Origin: Ipomoea triloba
Lineage: Eukaryota > Streptophyta > Magnoliopsida > Solanales > Convolvulaceae
NCBI RefSeq assembly: GCF_003576645.1
Contig: NC_044917.1
Coordinates: forward strand, 1,638,521 to 1,702,520
Length of the DNA: 64,000 nt
Direction: 5' to 3'
The translations under genes and the position numbers were made by a program. Below the pieces are notes generated by a model. The model was not told the DNA's origin and did not search any database. It saw only the letters and a list, made by a program, of their open reading frames with translations. This document shows, piece by piece, positions 52,401 through 62,356 of the stretch (position 1 is its first letter; every line of letters starts with the position of its first letter).

Positions 52401-54153
52401 AGAAATCCTAAGTTAGATTTCCTCTCTCATTGCACTTCTCAGCATAGCCGCTTCCATATTCATTGTTTTTAGAGGATCTCAAGTGAATTTCATCTTCCCT
52501 CTGACATATTATGTGTTAGCATGCAGCTATACTATTATTGCTTCTAAGGTCTGTTTTTAATTTTTTAGTCTTATTGGTTCAAAATGACATCTTTTAATTA
52601 CTTATGCAGGATTTCTTTGAGGATGTGGGACCTTTGCTAAGTATGCAGTTGGGCGGAAAAGCATTGGATGGTTTGTTTCAGGTCTTCAACTCTTATGTCA
52701 ACACACTCATAAAAGCATTACCTGGTTCTTTAGAAGAGGAAAACAACTTTGATGGTTCTACAAATAAAATTGTCCGAATGGCTGAGACTGAAGCCCAGCA
52801 AATTGCTTTGCTTGCAAATGCATCCTTATTAGCAGATGACCTATTGCCTCGTGCATCCATGAAGCTTTCTCCCTTCAATTACAGGGATGAACCTCAACGA
52901 AGGACTGATAGACAAAGCCGTCATCCTGAGCAAAGGGAATGGAAAAGGCGTCTTGTGAGCACTGTTGACAGATTAAAAGATAGCTTCTGTCAACTGCATG
53001 CTCTTGACCTAATTTTTACTGAGGAAGGTGATAGCCTTCTTACTGCAGAAATGTATATAAACATGGACAGTAATGCGGAGGATATAGAATGGTTCCCTTC
53101 TCAAATATTCCAGGTAAATGTTTTCCCAGGTTCCCTCATGCATTAGTTTATTGAAGTATTACTTGTTTTAATAGATTAACAACTTAAGAATAACTTCATC
53201 CAATAAAATATTATCCAACTTAAGAATATCAGCTTCCCGTTCTTTTTCAAATTTTATATTTCACTTGCGTGCTCTCAAATGGTAGATTTTTCATCTGACT
53301 TGTATATAATTGATTGTGGTGCCATCAGGGGCTCTATATAAAGCTAAACAGAATAGCTGCCATAGCTGCAGATATGTTTGTGGGACGGGAAAGGTTTGCA
53401 ACGTTGTTACTGATGAGACTCACAGAAACCATTATCTTGTGGCTTTCCCAAGACCAGAGCTTTTGGGATGATATTGAGGAAGGACCACGACCTTTAGGCC
53501 CTGCCGGTGTTCAGCAGGTTTACATTATTCATATTAACAGCTTTTTGTATGTTGCTGTTAAAGGTAGAATATGGGTGAAAAATAAATATATTGAGAAATT
53601 ATTCACTTCTTCAATTCATTATATTGCAGTTCTATTTGGATATGACATTTGTGAGATGCTTTGCTTCCCAAGGACGCTACTTATCTAGGAATTTGAACCG
53701 CATCGTCAATGAGATCACATCTAAGGCATTGTCTGCATTTGCTACAACTGGGATGGATCCATATAGGTATGCTCATAATTTACTTAACCAAAACGCTACA
53801 CATTCAGTTTATTCCTTTAGTTAGTGACTTAGTGCATATAAACTAGACTTCCAAGTGGCAGTTTAATTCCATAAGTTTCTCTTTACATCGTCACCCCAAC
53901 CAATCGTCGAGTGTCTGCAACTATGCAAGTATATATGGACAGAAATTAGTTGTTTTTGCTTGTTTTGGTAACCATTGGCTATCTTGACAGCATTCTTCCC
54001 GAGGACGACTGGTTCACTGATATTTGCCAAGACGCGATGGAGAGGCTGAGTGGGAAGCCCAAAGCAGCCAACGGGGAACGAGATTTGAACAGCCCAACAG
54101 CTTCTGTCTCAGCGCAATCAATATCCTCTGTGAGATCTCATGGGAGTAACTGA
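49407..54153 (+). CDS. EXO84B: Exocyst complex component EXO84B
   Basis: EXO84 is one of the eight exocyst subunits and contributes to tethering secretory vesicles at the plasma membrane. Exons: 49407-49577, 50571-50668, 51217-52237, 52610-53113, 53329-53517, 53630-53766, 53991-54153; all junctions are GT-AG, giving 760 residues, close to the ~750 of Arabidopsis EXO84B. The N-terminus has a KLEEKLNVFKSDSFDADGYV block and then a coiled-coil core from NEKEIRQLCSSLLDLKKASAEEMRRSVYANYTAFIRTSKEISDLEGEL. The Vps51/Exo84 N-terminal fold is followed by the helical Exo84 C-terminal domain (QTAITERRQKLADQLADIAC, GFYLMVQ-like region, DMTFVRCFASQGRYLSRNLN). The tail is Ser-rich (SAQSISSVRSHGSN). I chose ATG 49407; the upstream in-frame codon is GTG. 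Confidence 0.93.
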
Positions 54154-54258
54154 TGTATACTCATTAGACTTCTGTAAAGTATAGATCAACATATTCATTG
54201 CATGCATATAGATTTTGCAATACTTTCCATAGTAAATGCTCCATGCACTGTTGCTCTG

Positions 54259-54363
54259 ATCTTGCTTGACTAGGACAACTGTTGTTGTGACTCCAGACAC
54301 TGTAAATGGTAATGTGAAATCTACATAGAAACCAGTTGCCTCCCTTGTGGTGTTTGTCTGCCA
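54259..54363 (-). pseudogene. Chimeric glutamate-receptor-like exon remnant
   Basis: 54259-54325 matches GLR exon 2 sequence at about 57851-57915 (CTTGCTTGACTxGGACAACT, GTAAATGGTAATGTGAAATC). It is fused directly to 54327-54363, which matches exon 1 sequence at about 58226-58264 (AACCACTTGCCTCC-like, then GTGTTTGTCTG). The two pieces lie in reading order on the minus strand but about 320 bases of coding sequence and intron are missing between them. It is a broken GLR fragment, about 100 bases behind the EXO84B stop codon and so probably within its 3' UTR in antisense orientation. Confidence 0.7.
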
Positions 54364-55369
54364 GTAGATTAATATTGATGCACCATAGAAACCATGTTAT
54401 TAAGAAGTAGAGACAAAATTAAGATTTTTTGGACCCTAAATTTGAGTTTTCTTCAAAATTAATATAATGCAGTATGAATTTATATCATATATTAGGCACT
54501 ATCAACCAACAGTATATAAAAAAGAGCAGGGAAATAAACACAATGAGCAGGAAAATAAACACAAATTCCAATCAGTACGCCCTGACCTAGAAATGACATC
54601 TTGCTAGCAAGAAGATGAGCTGTCATGTTCGAAGGTCGTTTAACAAAATGAAAGCTAACAGACTTAAAACATTTAGCTAATTCTGTAATGTAATTAATAA
54701 TAAGATCAAGAGTATGGCATCTGATTCCACTTGAACCTGATCATACTGATAATTCTTCAACCAACTAACTCAGAGCTTCTTTCATGATCTGCTGCAACCT
54801 CTTTAGTTATGGAACTGTTGTGAGGCTTCATGAACTGGAGGCCTGGGTTCCGAAGTATTGGATCCTGCATCCTGAGTTAAACCGCCTTGCTCTGGAGAAT
54901 CTGCATTTTCTGGATTTGGTGGACAATGGTGTTCAGGCACTGATTCTGGGGAGGAAACCACACCTTGGTTGCCTTCTTCATTGGGATTTTGGGACTCCCT
55001 AGATGAGTTGAAAGCTTTTGCTAATGCAGAAGGCTTTTCCCAGATTGACATGTCAGAGGCTAAGATGGCCTTGTTCTCATTTATGAAGGAGACAAAGAAG
55101 ATGATAAGGGCTAATAATATTGCTCCACCAGCAATAAGGAAGAGCTCTTTAAATCTTTTCAGTGGCAGACTCTCAGGATTATTCAATTGTATGGCTGCTG
55201 TGTCTTGCCCATGTGTTTCATCCCCGAACCATTTTTCCCGAATTTTGATCATAGCCCCACTCTCTGTCACACGTAATATTGCTCTTGAGATATTAGGCAC
55301 CAAAGGAGATCCCCTCCGGAATGCCTGCAAAAACAAGAGAACCCGGCCAGGGTTGAGTTTTGGAGTCAA

Positions 55370-56750
55370 TTACTCACCGTGGAGTTTAGGAAACATGGTT
55401 TCCCAAAACTGGGAGGAATTGGGTTGGTTTTCCAATAAGGGAAAAGAGCCTAACTGTTAGGCTTGATTGACTTAGGCTCATTCATAGTTATTAAAAAAAA
55501 AAATCAAAATACCAGAAAATACTGAAACAAATACATATGTTATATAATAGTAGAATACTTTGGCAATTGGCTTGATTTTTTAAATTTACACGGCAAAAAA
55601 TTTAGTTTTATTTTAGTTCAAAAAAAACATTGAAATGTTGGGATGAATAAAACAATAAATCCAATTTATCTAATCTAAAAACATAATAAGTGTGAATGAA
55701 GGTTATACCCTTTATTTATGTCCGTTTTTTCCGTTAAGTTTTTTTGTACATTATGCTATAAAAGTTGTATTTTACAATATATTAGACAAACATACCCCTA
55801 CCGTTATAACTTCCGTTATCTTTTCCACTATTGTTACCATGTACATGCATCCACTATATATTTTCTTATTTTCTTCAATAATAATAATATATACATATTA
55901 TATATTGGAGTTATATGTTAGTTATTTTCTAAAATATAAATATAAAATTTATAAAAATATTTTACATTATTATTATTATTATTTACAATAATTTAAATAT
56001 CTAAAATCTAAATAAATTTAAAATTTTAATATAAAATATTAATATTGGGCACATATTTCTTGCACATCGCGCATAAGAAAAACTAGTATATCTAATAAAT
56101 ATAAATAGTTGGAGTTTAATTTTATGCAAATAATTTTTGAAGAAAAATTCAAATCGGTGTGTACCGCAGTTAAGATTGAACATCCAAACTATACTACTTA
56201 ACAAATATATTCATGATTTGCTAATTATTTAATTAAACTAATTATTTATGATTGTAATTATTATATTAATGAATAGTAATAATTGTGTATAGTTAATTAA
56301 TATAATTTTGATTTGTTAATGACTAAAAAGAAAAAAAATTGAGTTATAATAATTTGGTAATTAGGGTTCTGTATAATAAAGAGTAAATACGGTAGGTGTA
56401 TTTCTATTTTTTTTTGGAATACTACTGACTCTATTACAATGCAGTATCTACCTACCTATTGAAGCACAAGAGTGGAGGCTCGAACCCACCACCTCCCGTA
56501 TAAAGGGAAAGGTTTGATGCCACTAGACTACAAGGTCCTTGGCACGGTAGGTGTATTTTACACCTACCGTATTTACTGTTTTTTATTAAAAAAAATCAAA
56601 AATCGAATGAGCCTAAGGGTGAGGCTCATTCCAAAATGAATGAGCCTAACCCTTAGGCTCTTTTCCTGTTTTTGTTATCCTACCCAAATCGTCACTATTT
56701 GGAGAACCATGTCTCCTCTATTCCTCATCGGCGAATGGACCCTGAGTTTC
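55370..56750. mobile_element. ~1.4-kb DNA transposon in GLR intron 3
   Basis: Long imperfect terminal inverted repeats: GGAAACATGGTTTCCCAAAACT at the left, shortened here to its first 20 bases GGAAACATGGTTTCCCAAAA, pairs with GGAGAACCATGTCTCC near 56700-56715. GGAAAAGAGCCTAA (55439) pairs with TTAGGCTCTTTTCC (ending 56666). The interior is AT-rich and without a transposase. A SINE has inserted at 56413-56545. Ends and target site were not resolved exactly. Confidence 0.6.
56413..56545 (-). mobile_element. tRNA-derived SINE nested in transposon
   Basis: On the minus strand it reads CCAAGGACCTTGTAGTCTAG TGG..., with an A-box (TAGTCTAGTGG), a B-box (GGTTCGAGCC) at tRNA spacing, and a tail that includes TTCAATAGGTAGGTAGATAC. 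It shares the tail with the copies at 61015-61142 and 47995-48115. Confidence 0.75.
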
Positions 56751-57305
56751 GTTATGTTATTCCTTCTCAACTAAAAGTAGTAAAGATAAGTATAACCAGC
56801 ACTTGAAACGGGAACTACTTACAAATCCAAAACCAGCGGTATGGTAGGTCGGACCAACAGTAGCGTACTTTCGACTATACTTTCCAAGGAAGAGCTTAAG
56901 ATAGGGTAGCTCATCCATAATAGCATCAACTCCACCATCTTCACTTCCTTTTCTAAGTGCTTCATCATAGGCTTCTAATGTGCTATCCAGCCTATACTTC
57001 CTAATTCTTGTGCTCTCAAACCCCATGGCCATTAACATACCAGCAACAAATGAAGCTTGCTGGCACCCAACAGACTTTCCATTCTTGATCAGATCATTAA
57101 CATCAGTGACAATAGGCTGCAACTGATGTACTGTTAACATGGATGCTAAACTAGCTGTGTAGCTAGATATCAGAACCAGCACCATCAACATCCATACTAT
57201 AATCACAAATGTTGATAGGCTGCTTTTTACCCTCTCCTGCAACATATATATAGTACATGCATATTTTTAAATATCACAAGAAAAGTATATGTACATATAT
57301 AGTTA

Positions 57306-57552
57306 AATGCCCTATTTGGTAAATGACTGTTAGCTGTAGTCGGTAACATTAGCTGACTGTAGAAAGGTATTTGGTAAATTAGCTGTTAGCTAATAGCTGT
57401 TTAGTATAATTTCTTTTCAAAAAAAGCTAATTGAAAAAGTTGATTTGAGTAGCCTTTTAAATTTTTGTATTTTGGAGTTACAAAAAGCTTATTAACCAAA
57501 CAGTTATTAATTTTTTAACCAAATCAAACAACTAATAATGGTCAAAATTGAC
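57306..57552. mobile_element. MITE with TTTGGTAAAT ends in GLR intron 2
   Basis: It is the same family as 19124-19418. Shared blocks are CTATTTGGTAAATG at the left, TAGCTGTTAGCTAATAGCTG, AAAAAGCTAATTGAAAAAG, and TTACAAAAAGCTTATTAACC near the right. The right end is less clear. Confidence 0.65.
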
Positions 57553-58896
57553 CCAGGCGTTTAAATCAAACAACTAATAGTACATGCATATTTTTAAATT
57601 TCACAAGAAAAGTATATATGTACATAGTTTTTAACTTATTTAGTGCGGGCATGCAGTGCTTACTGTCTGGCGAAATAGGACATGAGATGGAGAACCAAAA
57701 GATCATCCCAAGTTGCCTTTGGATTGAACCTTGGAACTGTGGGTTTTCACGGTGTTCAAAAACCCAAATCACAGTGCCAATTAAGACAATGAACACTGCA
57801 ATCATCATCCACAGTTCTTTCTCCAGAGGCTTCATGAAAATCCAAGCACCATCTTGCTTGACTGGGACAACTAGGGTGACCTCAGACTCTGTAAATGGTA
57901 ATGTGAAATCCACGTGCTCTGACCGGTTTGATAAAATGGTAATATCACCCACTACTGCATCCAGATTCTGTCAAAATTTAAAAGAGAATAGCATTATAAG
58001 CAAAGCAATTAAAACCAAAAGAACACAAACCCAACCGATAGCTCAAGTGGCAAATGAGGAAAAAATTTCAGGTTTCCTAAAAAAATTAAGAAACTGTACC
58101 CCTTTAAAAACCTCATCAACTAAGTCATTATAGTTTGAAGTGTTCCCAGCTACTGCTTTGTCTTTTATATATTCAAATGGTATAGAAGGAGACATAGACT
58201 TCATTACTAGCTCGAAGACTTCTATACAAAAACCACTTGCCTCCTTCACAGTGTTTGTCTGGCTATCAATTGTGACTTTTATGAATTGGTCAAGCCCTCT
58301 TTTGAGAGGAACTCCAACCCTCAACTTCTTTCCATCACTGGGAATCTCCCAGCCTTTAAGAACAGTCGAAGAGTTACCTGGCCTGCAGGTGATTCCCTCA
58401 AGATCACCTTTGCTATCATTTGGGTTCGGATTCTCCCCACCTACTGCTACTATGGAAGTGGCTATGAAAGTTGTTTCAAGCATTAATACAACAAAGGTTA
58501 GAGTCTCCATTTGCAAAAGCTATGACTATATATATGAACTACTTGGTAACTTATTCAGTGTGAGTTTCAGAAAGTTAATTAAGACCACTATATATTAAGA
58601 TTAGCAGTAAGTCACGAATTCATTACGAGTGCCCATTGGTCCATAACAAGGATGCTAGCTAGAGAAGTTAGGTGGTGGATTAGGTGTTTGAATTGTGTGG
58701 CTCATTCTCTTCATTCTCTTCTTGTACATTCAACACACTGTAAATAGAAGAACATGCGCCTAGTATTCAAACGTATTCACTGGTTAACAAAGGACAACTC
58801 TTTATTGGACATGTGTAAAGATGGTGGAATTTAAATAGAAGTCCATCCAAGCCGAAATGAAGAGCAAGGTGGTAAAGATTATATTAACAATCGTTC

Positions 58897-59687
58897 TATC
58901 GTGGACCAGAGTCCACACTATGGGCTCTGAACCTATACGGCGTCGTTTTGAATTTTAATTTTGACGGCGACGATTTGTTGATTAGTTCACGCTACAGATC
59001 TTTTAAAATACTGTAGAGCATGTGTATGTGTCTTGCGTTATGCAATTTTGTACCCGAATAAAGTAAATATAACATGTGTTTTTGTGTCTTATGTTATGCA
59101 ATTCTGTACCCGAATAAAGTAAATATAACATGTGTTTTTGTGTATTATGTTATGCAATTCTATACCTTAAAAATATTGATTCTGTACCTGAACTAAAGAA
59201 AATATAAAACATGTGTATGTGTATTGTGTTATGCGTTTCTGTGTCTCATGTTATGGAATTCTGTATGTGTATTGTGTTATTCGTTTCTGTGTCTCATGTT
59301 ATGGAATTCTGTAACTAAGCATATGGATTTTGTACCTGAAATAGATTAGTAGTTGTGTAACACACAAGATACTGTGCGTCTTATTTTACAAATTTATGTC
59401 TGTATTATGAAATTATGTGCCTATACGATATAAATTATCTACATAAATCAGATTTGAGAATAAGTAAATGCATAGCATATGTATGCGCGGGCATTGTGTC
59501 GTGAGTTTTTGTGTCTCGTGTTATGAAATTTTGTACTTTAAAAGTATTGATTCTGTACATAGAATAAATTAAAATTTGTGTTCAAACATGAGAAACAGGA
59601 AACTACATAATCTGTTAAAGCTTAAATATCAAAACGACATCATTTTGGTCTGGGTCTGCAATGTTACGTGGACATTGGTCCATGATA
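58897..59687. mobile_element. GGACC-ended element with internal tandem repeats
   Basis: The left end TATCGTGGACCAGAGTCCAC and the right end, read inverted, TATCATGGACCAATGTCCAC match over most of 20 bases. Next inside each end is an AACGACxTCxTTTT-type block. The interior contains a degenerate ~60-bp tandem array, with units reading 'ttatgcaattctgtacc' and 'gaataaagtaaatataac' (59037-59340). There is no transposase, so it is non-autonomous. It lies just upstream of the ATD-less GLR. Confidence 0.7.
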
Positions 59688-59957
59688 TAAATTGTCTTAT
59701 TTTAATGGTATTTGTTAATTTTGAAAAATTATTTTCTTTTTTTTTTTGAAAGCAAAAAAAAATTATAAGGAAGGTATGCATCTTCAATTTTATTTTTTTT
59801 ATAAAAAAAAACTAATTATCTTTATTACTTTTCAAGTTATATAGAAGTAGATTAGGAAATTATATATCTTTAACTTTTGTGTATGATCAAACCCCAACCT
59901 TATTCTATAAATAGGCCGGTTTGGTCATCCCTTCTAGCCTAACTAGACCAGTTCTTC

Positions 59958-60510
59958 TATCGTAGACCGCGGTCCACAATGCATTGTGGACCGTGGTCCC
60001 AAAACGACGTCGTTTCAGTAAGTGGGGAGACGGAATCCGTAATTGACACTACAGTTCATCTCAAAAGATACTGCCTTACATTTATTTTGATATTATCGAA
60101 TGAAACTGTAGTTATATCGAAATGTAACTGTAGTTGTGTTCAAAAGTAACTGCAGTATATATGAACAGATACTGAATAACAATTTCACATTTGTGTTTAT
60201 ATTATCGAATGAAACTGTAGTTATATCGAAATGTAACTGTAGTTGTGTTGAAATGTAACTGCAGTGTGTATGAACAGATACTGAATAACACTTTCATATT
60301 TGTGTTTTTATATTATCGAATGAAACTGTAGTTATATCAAAATGTAACTGCAGTTGTGTTGAAATGTAACTGCAGTTGTGTTGAAATGTAACTGCAGTGT
60401 ATATGAACTGAAAGTGAGTGGCGCGAATTCATCTGTCTGTTTTCATTAATCAAAACGACGTCGTTTTGATGCGCGGTCCACAATGCATTGTGGACCACGG
60501 TCCACGATAT
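59958..60510. mobile_element. GGTCCACAATGC-ended element with 120-bp array
   Basis: Terminal inverted repeats of about 58 bp each include GGTCCACAATGCATTGTGGA and AAAACGACGTCGTTT. They start at 59958 and end near 60510. Inside is a tandem array of ~120-bp units with GAATGAAACTGTAGTTATAT and GAAATGTAACTGCAGT blocks (60095-60410). It is clearly a relative of the 58897-59687 element and carries no transposase. Confidence 0.8.
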
Positions 60511-60546
60511 AATTTGTGTAACTAGACATTGAACGACATCAATCAT

Positions 60547-60735
60547 TATTGCATGCATGGACCATGGTCCACACAACATAAATAAAAGGTACATTATATT
60601 ATTTTTGCACTGAAGGTATATTATTTTTGTACTGTAAGTACATTATTTTAGGGTACATTATTTTTGTACTGAAACTATAGTACAAAAATAATGTACCTCC
60701 AGTACAAAAATAATATACTTTTTATTTTTGGTCCA
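60547..60735. mobile_element. Short GGACCAT-ended palindromic MITE
   Basis: It begins TGCATGGACCATGGTCCACA and ends TTTTTGGTCCATGCA. The interior consists of inverted 'gtacattatttttgtactg' blocks, like the element at 8914-9101. The whole element can fold on itself. Confidence 0.65.
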
Positions 60736-61014
60736 TGCAATAATTCGCCGACATTGAAGATTGGTGTTGAATTCTTGAAAAAAAGGAAATTTCGTGCAAC
60801 TAAGATAATTTACTTCGTATAAATAATTTTATTTATTCCATGATCTACTTGGATCATATCATTTAATTTATTTGACTAATTGAAAGAGACTTTTATTCAT
60901 TACTTCTTGTCCAAGTATTTGAAAACTTGTGAATGCTAGTTATGTTGTTGGTACCGCACATATTATTCAGAGTAATTACTTCTATTGATATTTTCATTTA
61001 AATGGTGTAGTATC

Positions 61015-61142
61015 TGTTCATAGCTACTTTCTCAACCTACTGAAACACAAAGAGTCAACAATTGAAGCTCGAACCCACTCCCATTATCCATGTGAAAGTG
61101 CAAACGGGGACACCGGATGTCACTAGACCACAAGGTCTTTGG
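61015..61142 (-). mobile_element. tRNA-derived SINE
   Basis: On the minus strand CTTGTGGTCTAGTGACATCC has the A-box (TGGTCTAGTGAC) and GGGTTCGAGCTTC has the B-box. The tail TTGAGAAAGTAGCTATGAAC is shared with the copy at about 47995-48115. Confidence 0.7.
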
Positions 61143-62356
61143 CTGCTCCACCCACTTAATCACCTATTTGAGCACAACCCACATATTTCTGGGCTTAGTA
61201 TTATTGGATACTATAAAAATCATGACTCAACAACTCTCTCCTTCTGCATCTGCTGAAAAGAGATTCCTTTGTTTTGTAAATACCCACAGACCTTTTCTTG
61301 TCATTATTGGTTCTTTCAACTTTCTGGCACCTTGAGTTTCTATCTGGGAAGTCATACAATATTATCCTAATAGTTAAAGACATGATCAACAAAATCATCT
61401 GTTGATGGTTGCCGTACTCCATCAGTTATGTGAACATCACCCCTTAGGCTGATCTTATACCTGAAATTCTACCCCCTTTCTAAATGACATGGCACATTAC
61501 ATGGATTTCTTCTTCTTTTTTAAACTTTTTTTTTTTGCTTACGTGTTTGGCAAACTTGCTATTTTAGCTGCCATAAAATGGCAGCCTTTGTACTATTTCG
61601 GCAGCTCATAAATTATTTTTCTTTTTTTACTTTTTGATTTCTTTTTTATTATTTTATTATTATATATATAATATAAAATGAAAGTGGGTCCCATTTTTAA
61701 AAGTTGTCAAATTTGCAAGGATGTAGAATAAATAATAGAAAATTTACAAATTTGATGATGTGGGAGTGAGACCCATTTTAAAAAGTGAGAGAAACTTGCT
61801 GGGTCAAGGTTAGCCTTACTTCTATGAGTTATGTTTCACATTGATTCAAGTAGCAAATGCTCCCTTTTTTGACTTTTTGAGGTCCAAGTTGCATCCAAAT
61901 CTGTTGGATCCTCCTAGGATATTGTGATCCAAGAAAAAGAACTAGGCCACTTTTTTCTTTGATTCCCATGGCTTCTATACCTATGAATTTTTCCCATGAC
62001 TTTTATACCTATGACTCCCAAGTTTTGTTTTGTTTTTTTTTTTTGGTCATTTTCTGTGTATGACTGACTTAGTTTTTTTGGGTCATGTTTTCTCCCTCCA
62101 ACCACTAGTAAACTCCTCAAAACTTGGGAGTCATAGATATAAAAGTCATTAGAAAAATTCAAAGAAGAACAAGGGCATAGTCTAATTTTTGGAATGTGCT
62201 AAAAGTCCTCACATTAAAAATATATTTAAAAAAAACATATAATTTTATAAAGTCATGTGTTAGATTAGCTAATTGATTGGATTCAGTCTGATGGTAAACA
62301 AAGCTACTCCAAGCACAAAACTTCTAATTCCTCTTTAGTTATGGAACTGTTAACTG
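61143..62356. other. Spacer between GLR genes with foldback patches
   Basis: No gene is seen. TAGCTGCCATAAAATGGCAG is a local palindrome at about 61566-61586. 'gtgggtcccattttt' at 61685 and 'gagacccattttaaa' at 61768 are repeated. At 61966-62140 'ttttatacctatgactccca' blocks are inverted (ACTCCCAAGTTTTG and CAAAACTTGGGAGT), giving a ~170-bp foldback element. Confidence 0.5.

Larger units (their letters stand above)
54803..58510 (-). pseudogene. Glutamate-receptor-like channel lacking ATD, frameshifted
   Basis: Plant GLRs are ligand-gated cation channels. Exons in minus order: 58100-58510, 57664-57967, 56823-57236, 54803-55324. Exon 1 encodes a hydrophobic signal-peptide-like start (METLTFVVLMLETTF) and, by residue 63, the ligand-binding domain (LRVGVPLKRGLDQF). 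The ~400-residue amino-terminal domain of ordinary GLRs is absent and no exon for it is seen upstream. Exon 2 has S1 (DAVVGDITILSNRSEHVDFT), M1 and a diverged pore (FWFSISCPISPD). Exon 3 has M3 with SSYTASLASMLTVHQLQP and S2; exon 4 has M4 (LFLIAGGAILLALIIFFVSF) and a Pro/Glu tail. The exon 2 donor is phase 1, but exon 3 starts in phase 0: the four exons sum to 1651 bases, so the frame breaks before M3. Either the gene is dead, a sequencing indel exists, or splicing is unusual. Introns 2 and 3 contain transposons. Confidence 0.8.

Noticed and set aside
53540..53700. Read-through frame after EXO84B exon 5
   Set aside because: It runs into an intron; the GT-AG junction 53517/53630 restores the conserved protein.
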